42,005 nucleotides of DNA from Gemmatimonadota bacterium (GTDB lineage: Bacteria > Gemmatimonadota > Gemmatimonadetes > Gemmatimonadales > GWC2-71-9), in contig JAEUJI010000078.1 in assembly GCA_016794805.1 (NCBI GenBank), positions 1 to 42,005 on the forward strand, written 5' to 3'. The position numbers were made by a program, and so were the translations under genes. Shown one piece after another: positions 15,673 through 23,561 of this stretch. The notes beneath the pieces are model-generated. The model was not told the DNA's origin, did no database searches, and saw only the letters and a list, made by a program, of their open reading frames with translations. Every line of letters starts with the position of its first letter. Within the stretch, counting starts at the first letter, position 1.

Positions 15673-16832
15673 GGCGACACCGGGCGTGCCGCCAGCGTGC
15701 CAAGCTCGAGCTCCATCGCCCGCTGGCGATCGAGCACCCGGCGCCGAGCCTCATCCGGAGATGGCCCCTCGGCGTGGACGGTGCAGACCGGATCCCGGGG
15801 CGCGAACCGGGTGCCGGGCATGGGGAGGTCACGACACCAGGCGGGGAACTCGAAGGCGGCGTCGATGACTCCGGCCGCAGGCGCCAGGACAATGGCGGCG
15901 GCGCGGGCCGAAGCGGCGGCGGGCCGGGCGGCGGGCAGCTCGCCACGACAGGCGCGGAGATGCCGATCGAAGAGCCCGGTGTCCCAGGCGGGGTCGTGCA
16001 GCTCGAGGGTGGCGGTGGGGCGCGGGTTGAGTTCGAGGATCGAGGGCTCCGCGCCCTCCAGCAGGAAGTCGAGCCCGTTGAGCCCGACGATGCCCGTGGC
16101 GGCGACGAGCCGGTGGAGCAGCTGGTCGAGTCCGGCGAGCACCGGCGCCGGCAGGTGCACGCCACCCACGGCGCCACCATAGAGGAATGGCAGCGCCGGG
16201 TGGTTCGCGGTCCACTGCTCGTTGATGCCCAGGCGGAACCCCCGGGAACCATCGGCGAGGAAGAGGACCGAAAGGGTGCGGCCCGGCTCGAACCGCTGGA
16301 AGTAGCGGCCCCGTCGCGGACCCTGGCCCGTGGCGGGACGCACGTGAGTGCCCCCGGCCCCGCCCCCCTGCTTGACCAGCCAGCCCGCCGGATGGCGCGG
16401 CGGCAGGAGCGAGACCTCGGGATGCCGGACCCCGATCCGCGCGAGCAGCGGGAAGAACCGGGCGGGGTCCTTCACCAGGGCGACGACTTCCGGCGAATTG
16501 CCGGCCAGCCGCCGCCCGGCCGAGAGCCGCGCGAGGAGCCCAAGCCGGTTCTCGAACCCCGAGCCGCAGACAACCCCCGCCCAGCCACCGGCCGGCTCGA
16601 GTTCCCGGGCCGCGGCGAGCAGGGCGCGCCGATCGAGACGGGGTGATCCGGCCGTGCCGACCGCGCGTGTGGCGTCCGCGGCGTCCAGGGTATCGCGGTC
16701 GGCGAAGCAATCGAGCACGACGACCCGGTGGCCCCCCCGCGCGGCGGAGGCGGCCAGCATGCGGCCGCTGACTGCAGCGACCAGCCAGCGGGGTGCAAGT
16801 CCCTCAGCAGCGCGGGGCATGCGTCGAGGCAT
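15669..16832 (-). CDS. ATP-grasp carboligase-like protein (COG2232 type)
   Basis: A 387-residue ATP-grasp protein related to biotin-carboxylase-like ligases of unknown substrate found beside H4MPT and methanofuran genes. The N-terminal pre-ATP-grasp domain reads LVAAVSGRMLAASAARGGHRVVVLDCFADRDT. The central part has GWLVKQGGGAGGTHVRP (lysine and glycine loop, about 150-165) and the end of the site has GLNGLDFLLEGAEPSILELNPRP (about 258-280). The C-terminal 90 residues are Ala/Pro-rich then structured again (APRDPVCTVHAEG), resembling the extra C-terminal module of these proteins. It is first in the leftward operon, divergent from fhcB. Start uncertain: ATG at 16832 chosen, ATG at 16820 equally possible. 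Confidence 0.75.
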   Translation of the reverse strand: MPRRMPRAAEGLAPRWLVAAVSGRMLAASAARGGHRVVVLDCFADRDTLDAADATRAVGTAGSPRLDRRALLAAARELEPAGGWAGVVCGSGFENRLGLLARLSAGRRLAGNSPEVVALVKDPARFFPLLARIGVRHPEVSLLPPRHPAGWLVKQGGGAGGTHVRPATGQGPRRGRYFQRFEPGRTLSVLFLADGSRGFRLGINEQWTANHPALPFLYGGAVGGVHLPAPVLAGLDQLLHRLVAATGIVGLNGLDFLLEGAEPSILELNPRPTATLELHDPAWDTGLFDRHLRACRGELPAARPAAASARAAAIVLAPAAGVIDAAFEFPAWCRDLPMPGTRFAPRDPVCTVHAEGPSPDEARRRVLDRQRAMELELGTLAARPVSP

Positions 16833-16892
16833 CGCGGGAGCGGCGATAATTATGCATCGGGGGATCTTAGCAGCTATTATGTTGTCCTGACC
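16833..16892. promoter_or_regulatory. AT-rich divergent promoter between ATP-grasp and fhcB
   Basis: This 60-base gap is distinctly AT-rich against its surroundings. Rightward, TATTAT at 16875-16880 is a good -10 box about 13 bases before the fhcB ATG; no clear -35 is seen. Leftward, CATAAT (minus strand, 16854-16849) is a possible -10 for the ATP-grasp operon. Both transcripts would have very short leaders. Confidence 0.5.
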
Positions 16893-18170
16893 ATGTCCGG
16901 CTCTCCGATCCCCGCCCCAGACAGTGCTGCCGTGACCTGCCCCTTCTGCGGCCTGGTGTGCGACGATCTCGTCGTCACCGGCACGCCGGACGCGCCCGAG
17001 GTCCGGGCCAGCGGCTGTCCCACCGCCGCGAACGGCTACGGGCAGCGGGCGCGGAGCGATGGGCCACGGATCGCGGGGCGGCCCGCGACGCTCGCGGAGG
17101 CCGCGGCCGAGGCGGCGCGGCTGCTCCGCGGAGCGCGACGGCCCCTCTTCGGTGGCCTGGCGACCGACGTCGAGGGCGCCCGCGCGGCGGGCCGGCTGGC
17201 GGATCGCACCGGCGGCGTACTCGACCACATGAATGGCGCGGCGGCCGTGCGCAACCTGCTGGTGCTGCAGGACGGTGGCTGGATCACCACGACGCTGTCC
17301 GAGATCCGCAATCGCTGCGACCTGCTGATCCTCGCCGGCGGGGATGTCACCCCCCGCTTTCCCCGCTTCTTTGAACGCACCATCGGCGCCCGGGAGACAC
17401 TCTTCGGCGATCGCCCGGGCTGCGATGTCGTGTTCCTGGGCCACGGGCCCTCGAAGGGGACCACGCTGCGCGGCGCGGTGGAGGTCATCGGGTGCGACGT
17501 GCCGGCGCTGGGGGACGCCTTCGGCGTGATGCGGGCGCTCCTGGCCGGCCGCCCGGTGGACGCCGACGCCGCCGCGGGGATGCCGATCGCGGTCTGGCGG
17601 AAGCTGGTGGAGCGGATGCGCACCGCGACGTACGGGGTGATCGCCTGGGCGGCGCCGGACTTCGACTTTCCCCACGCCGAGCTGACGATCCAGGCGCTGT
17701 GCGAACTGGTCAAGGACCTGAACCGGGCGACCCGGTTCTCCGGCCTCCCGCTCGGCGGGAGTGATGGCGACGTCACGGCGGATGCCGTGGCGCTGTGGCA
17801 GACCGGATTCGGGCTCCGCGCCGCGTTCGGGGGCGGGGCGCCGGAACAGGACCTGCACCTCAACGCCACCGAACGGCTGCTCGCGACGGGCGAAGCGGAC
17901 GTCCTGGTCTGGATCGCCAGCATCAACGCCACCCGCCTCCCGCCGGCCACGACCACGCCCACGATCGTGCTGGGCCATGCGGCCATGACGGTGGCCCGGG
18001 AGCCGGCGGTCTTCATCCCGGTGGGCACACCGGGCGTGGACCATGCCGGCCACCTCTTCCGCACCGACCGGGTGGTGGCGTTGCCACTCTTTCCCGTGCG
18101 GTCCTCGACCCTGCCGAGCGTGGCCCAGGCGCTGAGCGCGATCGAAGCCGCGCTCGGGGGAGGGGGCTGA
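16893..18170 (+). CDS. fhcB: Formyltransferase/hydrolase complex subunit B
   Basis: A 425-residue homologue of formylmethanofuran dehydrogenase subunit B (FwdB/FmdB). In bacteria the Fhc complex hydrolyses formyl-methanofuran to formate and is not a redox enzyme, and FhcB serves as a scaffold without the molybdopterin chemistry. The N-terminal CPFCGLVCDDLVV (residues 15-27) is conserved, as are LFGGLATDVEGARAAGRLAD and LGHAAMTVAREPAVFIPVGTPGVDHAG near the C-terminus. Length fits bacterial FhcB. It is the first gene of fhcBADC; its TGA shares one base with the fhcA ATG. The start at 16893 follows the TATTAT box closely and no Shine-Dalgarno is evident. Confidence 0.93.
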   Translation: MSGSPIPAPDSAAVTCPFCGLVCDDLVVTGTPDAPEVRASGCPTAANGYGQRARSDGPRIAGRPATLAEAAAEAARLLRGARRPLFGGLATDVEGARAAGRLADRTGGVLDHMNGAAAVRNLLVLQDGGWITTTLSEIRNRCDLLILAGGDVTPRFPRFFERTIGARETLFGDRPGCDVVFLGHGPSKGTTLRGAVEVIGCDVPALGDAFGVMRALLAGRPVDADAAAGMPIAVWRKLVERMRTATYGVIAWAAPDFDFPHAELTIQALCELVKDLNRATRFSGLPLGGSDGDVTADAVALWQTGFGLRAAFGGGAPEQDLHLNATERLLATGEADVLVWIASINATRLPPATTTPTIVLGHAAMTVAREPAVFIPVGTPGVDHAGHLFRTDRVVALPLFPVRSSTLPSVAQALSAIEAALGGGG

Positions 18171-19840
18171 TGCTGCTCCGCCTGGCAGGCGGCCGGGTGT
18201 ACGATCCGGCGCACGGCGTCAACGGGGAGATCCGCGACCTCTACGTGCGGGATGGCCGGATCGTCGCGGCCCCCGGGCCCGACGAGCGGGTGGACCAGAG
18301 CTACGACCTGACCGGCCGGGTGGTGATGGCCGGCGCGATCGACATGCACACCCACATCGGCGGCGGCAAGCTCAATATCGCCCGCGCGATGCTGCCGGAG
18401 GATCATCGGAGCGACCCCCGGGCCCGCAGCCCGCTCACCCGCGGCAGCTGCGGCCACGCGGCGCCGGGGACCTTCGCCACCGGCTACCGGTACGCGGAGA
18501 TGGGGTACACCGCCTGCTTCGAGCCGGCGATCCTCCCGGTGAACGCCCGCCAGGCCCACCTCGAGATGGGCGACACGCCCATGGTGGACAAGGGCGGTTA
18601 CGTCATGCTCGGCAGCGACGACTTCCTGCTCCGGCTGATGGCGTCGGGCGCGGAGCAGCGGCTCATCAACGATTACGTCGCCTGGACCCTCCACGCCACG
18701 CGCTGCATCGGCATCAAGGTGGTGAACCCGGGCGGGATCTCGGCCTTCAAGTTCAACCAGCGGCGGTTCGAGCTGGACGAGAAGCACGGCTTCTATGGCG
18801 TGACGCCGCGGGACATCCTGCGGGTCCTCTCCCGGGCGGTGCATGAGCTGGGCGTGCCGCACCCGCTGCACGTGCACAGCAGCAACCTCGGGTTGCCGGG
18901 GAACGCGGACACCACCCTGGGCACCATCCAGGCCGCGGAAGGGCTGCCGATCCACCTGACCCACATCCAGTTCCACAGCTACGGCACCGAGGGGGCCCGG
19001 AAGTTCTCCTCGGCCGCGGCGCGGATCGCGGAGGCGATCAACGCCACCCCCAATGCCAGCTGCGACGTGGGGCAGATCCTCTTCGGACAGACCGTCACCG
19101 CCTCGGGCGACAGCATGACCCAGCACCGGAACTCGGGGCTCGCCAGCCCGAAGAAGTTCGTGGTGATGGACATCGAGTGCGACGCCGGCTGCGGGGTGCT
19201 GCCGTTCAAGTACCGGGACACCAATTTCGTCAACGCGCTCCAGTGGGCGATCGGGCTCGAGGTGTTCCTGCTGGTGACCGACCCGTGGCGGGTGTTCCTC
19301 ACCACCGACCACCCGAACGGGGCGCCGTTCACCACCTACCCGCACCTGATCCGGCTGCTGATGGACCGCACCTTCCGGAATGAGCGACTGGGGCTGGTGA
19401 ACGCCGACGCCCGGGCGCTGTCCACCCTGGCGAGCATCGACCGGGAATATTCGCTCTACGAGATCGCGATCCTCACGCGGGCGGCGCCGGCCCGGATCCT
19501 CGGCATCACCGATCTCGGGCATCTTGGCACCGGGGCCACGGCGGACATCACCGTGTACCGCGACGAGCCGGACCGGGAGCGGATGTTCTCCACCCCGGAG
19601 TACGTCTTCAAGGACGGGGAGCTGATCGTCCGGAACGGCGCGGTGGTGAAGGTGACGTGGGGCCGGTACCACACCGTGGAACCGGCCTACGACCGCGGCA
19701 TCGAGCGGCGGCTCAAGGAGCACTTCGACCGCTACCAGACCATCCGGGCCGCGAGCCTCCAGATCTCGCGGGACGAGATGGCCGCGTTCGGGCATGGCGC
19801 CGAGGTGCGGACCCATCCATGCCGGCGGGGCACGCCATGA
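18170..19840 (+). CDS. fhcA: Formyltransferase/hydrolase complex subunit A (formyl-methanofuran hydrolase)
   Basis: A 556-residue amidohydrolase that releases formate from formyl-methanofuran. The metal-binding motif HTHIGGGK lies at residues 60-67 (His60 and His62), the lysine expected to be carboxylated is Lys183 in GIKVVNPGG, further ligands lie in HPLHVHSSNLG (about 231-241) and LTHIQFHSYG (about 263-272), and FLTTDHPNGAPF supplies the catalytic aspartate region. These match the dinuclear metal site known for FwdA. ATG 18170 overlaps the fhcB stop, and its own stop overlaps fhcD by four bases. The C-terminus ends in a short basic stretch (HPCRRGTP). Part of the fhcBADC operon; the enzyme completes formaldehyde oxidation to formate. 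Confidence 0.96.
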   Translation: MLLRLAGGRVYDPAHGVNGEIRDLYVRDGRIVAAPGPDERVDQSYDLTGRVVMAGAIDMHTHIGGGKLNIARAMLPEDHRSDPRARSPLTRGSCGHAAPGTFATGYRYAEMGYTACFEPAILPVNARQAHLEMGDTPMVDKGGYVMLGSDDFLLRLMASGAEQRLINDYVAWTLHATRCIGIKVVNPGGISAFKFNQRRFELDEKHGFYGVTPRDILRVLSRAVHELGVPHPLHVHSSNLGLPGNADTTLGTIQAAEGLPIHLTHIQFHSYGTEGARKFSSAAARIAEAINATPNASCDVGQILFGQTVTASGDSMTQHRNSGLASPKKFVVMDIECDAGCGVLPFKYRDTNFVNALQWAIGLEVFLLVTDPWRVFLTTDHPNGAPFTTYPHLIRLLMDRTFRNERLGLVNADARALSTLASIDREYSLYEIAILTRAAPARILGITDLGHLGTGATADITVYRDEPDRERMFSTPEYVFKDGELIVRNGAVVKVTWGRYHTVEPAYDRGIERRLKEHFDRYQTIRAASLQISRDEMAAFGHGAEVRTHPCRRGTP

Positions 19841-20736
19841 TCCTCAATGGCGTCGCGATCGACGACGAATTCGCGGAGGCCTTCGGGATGAAGGCCACGC
19901 GGGTGATCATCACCGCGCAAGATCTGACCTGGGCCTACCACGCCGCCACCACCGCCACCGGCTTCGCGACCTCGGTCATCGCCTGCGGCTGCGAGGCCGG
20001 GGTGGAGCGGGAGCTGTCCCCGGACGAGACCCCGGACGGGCGGCCGGGCGTCGCGATCCTCCTCTTCGCAATGTCGGGGAAGGAGCTGGCGAAACAGATC
20101 GAGCGGCGGGTCGGCCAGTGCATCCTCACCTGCCCCACCACCGCGGCGTACGCCGGCGTCGCGGGGGGCGAGCCGGTCGCGCTGGGGAAGAACCTCCGCT
20201 TCTTCGGCGATGGCTTCCAGGCCTCGAAGCAGGTCGCGGGGAGGCGCTACTGGCGGGTGCCGGTGATGGACGGCGAATTCCTGGTCGAGGAGTCCACGGG
20301 CGTGGTCCCGGCGGTGGGGGGCGGCAATTTCCTGGTGCTGGCGGAGACCCAGCCGCAGGCGCTGGCCGCCTGCGAGGCGGCGATCACCGCGATGCGCCTG
20401 GTGCCCAACGTGATCATGCCCTTCCCCGGCGGCGTGGTGCGCTCCGGCTCCAAGGTCGGGTCCCGCTACACGGCGCTGAGCGCCTCCACCAATGACGCGT
20501 TCTGCCCCACGATCCGCGGCATCACCCGGTCGCAGCTCTCCCCCGAGATCGGGGCGGTCATGGAGATCGTCATTGACGGCCTGGCCGCCGACGACGTCTC
20601 CGCCGCCATGCGCGCCGGCATCGAGGCGATCGTGCGCCTCGGCGCCACCCGGGGCATCCGCCGCATCACCGCGGGCAACTATGGCGGGAAGCTGGGCAAG
20701 TTCCACTTCCGCCTGCGCGAGATCCTGGCCCGATGA
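19837..20736 (+). CDS. fhcD: Formylmethanofuran:H4MPT formyltransferase
   Basis: A 299-residue formyltransferase (Ftr) that moves the formyl group from formyl-H4MPT to methanofuran in the Fhc complex. Conserved blocks include ILNGVAIDDEFAEAFGMKAT at the N-terminus, GQCILTCPTTAAYAG, KNLRFFGDGFQASK, RYWRVPVMDGEFLVEE, and the C-terminal ITAGNYGGKLGKFHF. The ATG at 19837 overlaps the fhcA stop (ATGA) and matches homologue N-termini; an ATG 18 bases earlier (19819) is in frame but adds MPAGHA inside the end of fhcA. Its stop overlaps the fhcC ATG. Length is normal. Confidence 0.96.
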   Translation: MILNGVAIDDEFAEAFGMKATRVIITAQDLTWAYHAATTATGFATSVIACGCEAGVERELSPDETPDGRPGVAILLFAMSGKELAKQIERRVGQCILTCPTTAAYAGVAGGEPVALGKNLRFFGDGFQASKQVAGRRYWRVPVMDGEFLVEESTGVVPAVGGGNFLVLAETQPQALAACEAAITAMRLVPNVIMPFPGGVVRSGSKVGSRYTALSASTNDAFCPTIRGITRSQLSPEIGAVMEIVIDGLAADDVSAAMRAGIEAIVRLGATRGIRRITAGNYGGKLGKFHFRLREILAR

Positions 20737-21548
20737 GCGCGCTCCGCCTCACCCTGATCTCCCGCCCGCCGGCGCGGGTGGACCTGAGTCCGCTCACGGC
20801 CCAGCCGCTCGCCGGCCGCAGCGCGGCGGAGATCGCCGCCCTCCCGCTGGTCCTCGGCAACCGGCGGGTGCGGCTGGACGAGCTGTTCCGGGTCACCGGG
20901 ACGCCGGGCGAGGCGCTCGAGATCGCCGGGAGCGACGACCGGCTGGACCGGATCGGCGCCGGGCTGGCGGGCGGGAGCATCGTGGTCGAAGGGGACGCCG
21001 GGGCGTACCTGGGCCAGCGGATGACCGGCGGCTCCATCACTGTGTCTGGCCACGCGGGCGCCTTTGCGGCCACCGGGATGAAGGGCGGCGAGATCCGGGT
21101 AGCGGGGAACGCGGGGGACTTTCTGGCCGCGGCGATTCCCGGCGATCACCAGGGAATGCAGGGCGGACTGGTGCTGGTGGGCGGCAACGCCGGGGACCGC
21201 GCCGGCGACCGGATGCGCCGCGGGGCGCTCCTCGTCACCGGCAGCGCCGGGGACTACTGCGCCAGCCGGATGGTCGCGGGGACCATCGCGGTGGGCGGCC
21301 GGGTGGGCCGGTCCACCGGCATGGCGATGCGCCGGGGCACCGTGCTGCTGCTCACCCCTCCTGCCGGCCTGCCGCCGACCTTTAACGCCTGCGGCCGCTT
21401 CCCGCTCACGATGCTCGCGCTGCTGGCCCGCGCGTGGCGCGGGCTGCCGGGCCCCTTCGGCGCGCTCCCGGCCGCCGGGCTCACGGTCCGCCGGTTCATG
21501 GGCGACCTCGCCAACGACGGGAAGGGTGAGGTGCTGGTGCGGGAGTAG
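20733..21548 (+). CDS. fhcC: Formyltransferase/hydrolase complex subunit C
   Basis: A 271-residue homologue of FwdC with the right-handed beta-helix seen in the glutamate synthase alpha-subunit C-terminal domain. Repeated glycine-rich turns are visible from residue 70 to 210: GGSIVVEGDAGAYLGQRM, TGGSITVSGHAGAFAATGM, KGGEIRVAGNAGDFLAA, GGLVLVGGNAGDRAGDRM and so on. IPGDHQGMQGG in the middle is typical. The subunit is structural and helps hold the polyglutamylated cofactor that swings formyl groups between FhcD and FhcA. It is the last of the fhcBADC set, ATGA-coupled to fhcD, and is followed after 121 bases by mch. Confidence 0.94.
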   Translation: MSALRLTLISRPPARVDLSPLTAQPLAGRSAAEIAALPLVLGNRRVRLDELFRVTGTPGEALEIAGSDDRLDRIGAGLAGGSIVVEGDAGAYLGQRMTGGSITVSGHAGAFAATGMKGGEIRVAGNAGDFLAAAIPGDHQGMQGGLVLVGGNAGDRAGDRMRRGALLVTGSAGDYCASRMVAGTIAVGGRVGRSTGMAMRRGTVLLLTPPAGLPPTFNACGRFPLTMLALLARAWRGLPGPFGALPAAGLTVRRFMGDLANDGKGEVLVRE

Positions 21549-21669
21549 CGATCAGGCGATCGGGCGATTGGATGATGGGTACCTGCTGGGCAAGCTCCTC
21601 CCGCGGGATTATCTTCTCGCCCCCGGCCGGCGCGGCCGGCCTTTCCCCTGGCGAGCAGACGGGCGACCG

Positions 21670-22629
21670 ATGACCAGCCTCCACATGAACGAGCGTGCCC
21701 GCGACCTCGCCGACCTGATGGTGGAGGATGCGGCCGGGCTGCGCATCCAGGCCACCACGCTCGCCAGCGGGGCACGGCTCATCGACGCCGGGGCGCGGGT
21801 GGACGGCGGGCTCAACGCCGGCCTGCTGCTGGGCGAGATCTGCATGGGCGGCCTGGGCGACGTCGACTACGCCAGCCTGACGCTCGGGGGGGACAACTGG
21901 CCCGGGGTGCAGGTGCGCACCGACCAGCCGGCGCCGGCCTGCATGGGCTCGCAGTACGCCGGCTGGGCCATCCAGGTGGGCAGCTACTTCGCGATGGGCT
22001 CCGGGCCGCTGCGGGCCCACGCGCGGGCGGAGAAGGAGCTGTTCGAGCGACTGGGCTACGCCGAGGATGCCACCTGCGGGGTGCTGGTGCTCGAGGGGCG
22101 GGACCTGCCCACGGACGCCGTCGCCGAGTACGTGGCGAAGAAGGCGAATCTCTCCCCGGCCCAGCTCACCCTCCTGGTCGCGCCGACCGCCAGCCTGGCC
22201 GGCGGCACCCAGATCGCGGCGCGGATCCTCGAGACCGGGCTCCACAAGATGGGAACACTCGGGTTCGACGTGCGCAAGGTCGTGAGCGGCATCGGCACCG
22301 CCCCCATCCCCACGGTGGCGCGGAACGACCTGCGGGGCATCGGCCGGACCAACGATTGCATCCTCTATGGCGGGCAGGCGCACTACACCGTCCGGGCGGA
22401 CGACACCGAGCTGGCCCAGCTGGCGGCCCGGCTCCCGGCCAGCGCCTCCAAGGACTACGGCACGCCGTTCTACGACATCTTCGAGCGCTACAACCGCGAT
22501 TTCTACAAGATCGACCCGCTGCTGTTCAGCCCGGCGGAAGTGTGGCTGACGAGCGTGACGTCAGGAAAGACCCACCACGCGGGCGGGGTGAACGTCGACG
22601 TGCTGAAGCAGTCGTTGTTCTCTGAGTGA
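21670..22629 (+). CDS. mch: Methenyl-H4MPT cyclohydrolase
   Basis: A 319-residue enzyme that converts methenyl-H4MPT to formyl-H4MPT. Family hallmarks: the N-terminal LNERARDLADLMV-like stretch (here MNERARDLADLMV), GGLNAGLLLGEICMGGLGDV (about 42-61), QVRTDQPAPACMGSQYAGW (about 82-100), GSGPLRA, and the C-terminal FYDIFERYNRDFYKIDPLLFSPA. The size is that of known Mch. I chose ATG 21670; ATG 21685 would lose only MTSLH. The 121-base gap from fhcC contains a G+C hairpin (GGCCGGC near 21625) but no clear promoter, so co-transcription with fhc is likely. A very large hairpin follows the stop. Confidence 0.96.
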   Translation: MTSLHMNERARDLADLMVEDAAGLRIQATTLASGARLIDAGARVDGGLNAGLLLGEICMGGLGDVDYASLTLGGDNWPGVQVRTDQPAPACMGSQYAGWAIQVGSYFAMGSGPLRAHARAEKELFERLGYAEDATCGVLVLEGRDLPTDAVAEYVAKKANLSPAQLTLLVAPTASLAGGTQIAARILETGLHKMGTLGFDVRKVVSGIGTAPIPTVARNDLRGIGRTNDCILYGGQAHYTVRADDTELAQLAARLPASASKDYGTPFYDIFERYNRDFYKIDPLLFSPAEVWLTSVTSGKTHHAGGVNVDVLKQSLFSE

Positions 22630-22637
22630 GCCGATCC

Positions 22638-22700
22638 CCGGCAGGGGGTCGGGTTCCGGGCGTGCGGTGGCCAAGCGCCCGTCACCCGACCCCCAGCCGG
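22638..22700 (+). terminator. Large two-storey hairpin after mch
   Basis: An outer stem of 16 bp with one A-A mismatch pairs 22638-22654 with 22684-22700 (core 11 bp: 22644-22654 with 22684-22694). After a small internal bulge an inner 6-bp stem CGGGCG/CGCCCG (22657-22662 with 22676-22681) follows. It begins eight bases after the mch stop. There is no T-run, but its size and place suggest transcription termination or 3'-end protection. Confidence 0.65.
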
Positions 22701-22733
22701 CGGATCAGCTGACCCCATTCTTCCGGAGTGATC

Positions 22734-23516
22734 ATGCGTCCCGTTCGCCTGCTGTCCGCCGTTGCGCTGCTCGCCCTCGCTGCCTGCTCCAGGCCGGCTG
22801 ACAAGCCGGCCGCGGATACCACCGCGGCCCAGCCGGCACCGCCCCCGCCCCCGATGGCCTTCGTGACGGTCATCTACAACATCCCGAAGAGCGCCCAGGC
22901 GTTCGAGAAGTACTACTGGCAGACCCACGTCCCGCTGGTGGGCCAGAAGCAGGCGGAGATCGGGTTTGTGGCGGCCGAGCTCACCAAGTTCGACGCCACG
23001 CTCGACGGCAAGGCGCCGACCTACTACCGGCAGGCGGTGCTCTGGTTCAACAGCATGGCGGACCTCGAGAAGGGGATCGCGACGCCCGGCTTCAAGGCGG
23101 TGGGCGACGACCTCGCCAACTTCGCCACCGGCGGCCTCTCGGCGCTGGTCGGGGAGCAGACCAACGACGCCTCGGCCCTGCTGAGCGGCGACACCACGGC
23201 CTTCGTGACCGTCATCTACAATCACCCGAAGGACGCCGCGGCCTTTGAGAGCTACTACGCCGCGACCCACCTCCCGATCGTGGGCGCGGGCGCGGCGGAG
23301 ATCGCGTTCACCCGGGCGGAGCTGACGAAGTTCTCGAAGAATCTCGACGGCACCCCGGCAGCGTTCTACCGCCAGGCCAAGCTCTACTTCCCGAACGCCG
23401 CGGCCCTCAAGACCGGGACCGGCACCGCCGCCTTCAAGGCGGTGGGCGATGACCTCGGCAAGTTCGCCGACGGCGGGCTGACGGCGCTGGTCGGGCACCT
23501 GACCAGCAAGCCGTAG
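22734..23516 (+). CDS. Lipoprotein with two tandem EthD-like domains
   Basis: A 260-residue protein with a lipoprotein signal (LLALAAC lipobox, Cys at about residue 18) followed by a Pro/Ala linker. Two clearly duplicated domains follow: about 40-145 (AFVTVIYNIPKSAQAFEKYY, HVPLVG, TYYRQAVLWFN, GFKAVGDDL) and about 157-258 (AFVTVIYNHPKDAAAFESYY, HLPIVG, AFYRQAKLYFP, AFKAVGDDL). Each resembles the EthD-type dimeric alpha+beta barrel, which normally dimerises, so the tandem may form an intramolecular barrel. A role is unknown; no link to C1 chemistry is established. ATG 22734 has GGAG five bases upstream. The gene is isolated by large hairpins on both sides, suggesting a separate transcription unit inside the C1 island. 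Confidence 0.8.
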   Translation: MRPVRLLSAVALLALAACSRPADKPAADTTAAQPAPPPPPMAFVTVIYNIPKSAQAFEKYYWQTHVPLVGQKQAEIGFVAAELTKFDATLDGKAPTYYRQAVLWFNSMADLEKGIATPGFKAVGDDLANFATGGLSALVGEQTNDASALLSGDTTAFVTVIYNHPKDAAAFESYYAATHLPIVGAGAAEIAFTRAELTKFSKNLDGTPAAFYRQAKLYFPNAAALKTGTGTAAFKAVGDDLGKFADGGLTALVGHLTSKP

Positions 23517-23524
23517 GACAACCG

Positions 23525-23554
23525 GGGGCCGCCGAGGCCCGCCTCGGCGGCCCC
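23525..23554 (+). terminator. Perfect 13-bp hairpin after the EthD lipoprotein gene
   Basis: The stem 23525-23537 pairs perfectly with 23542-23554 around the loop CCCG. It begins nine bases after the stop codon and ends eight bases before the next ATG, so it could also limit initiation of the RimK-like gene. No T-run. Confidence 0.65.
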
Positions 23555-23561
23555 TCCCCGC

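Noticed and set aside
17036-19816. 926-residue open frame opposite fhcB and fhcA
   Set aside because: Antisense artefact of high GC content; the plus strand encodes conserved FhcB and FhcA with metal-site motifs.
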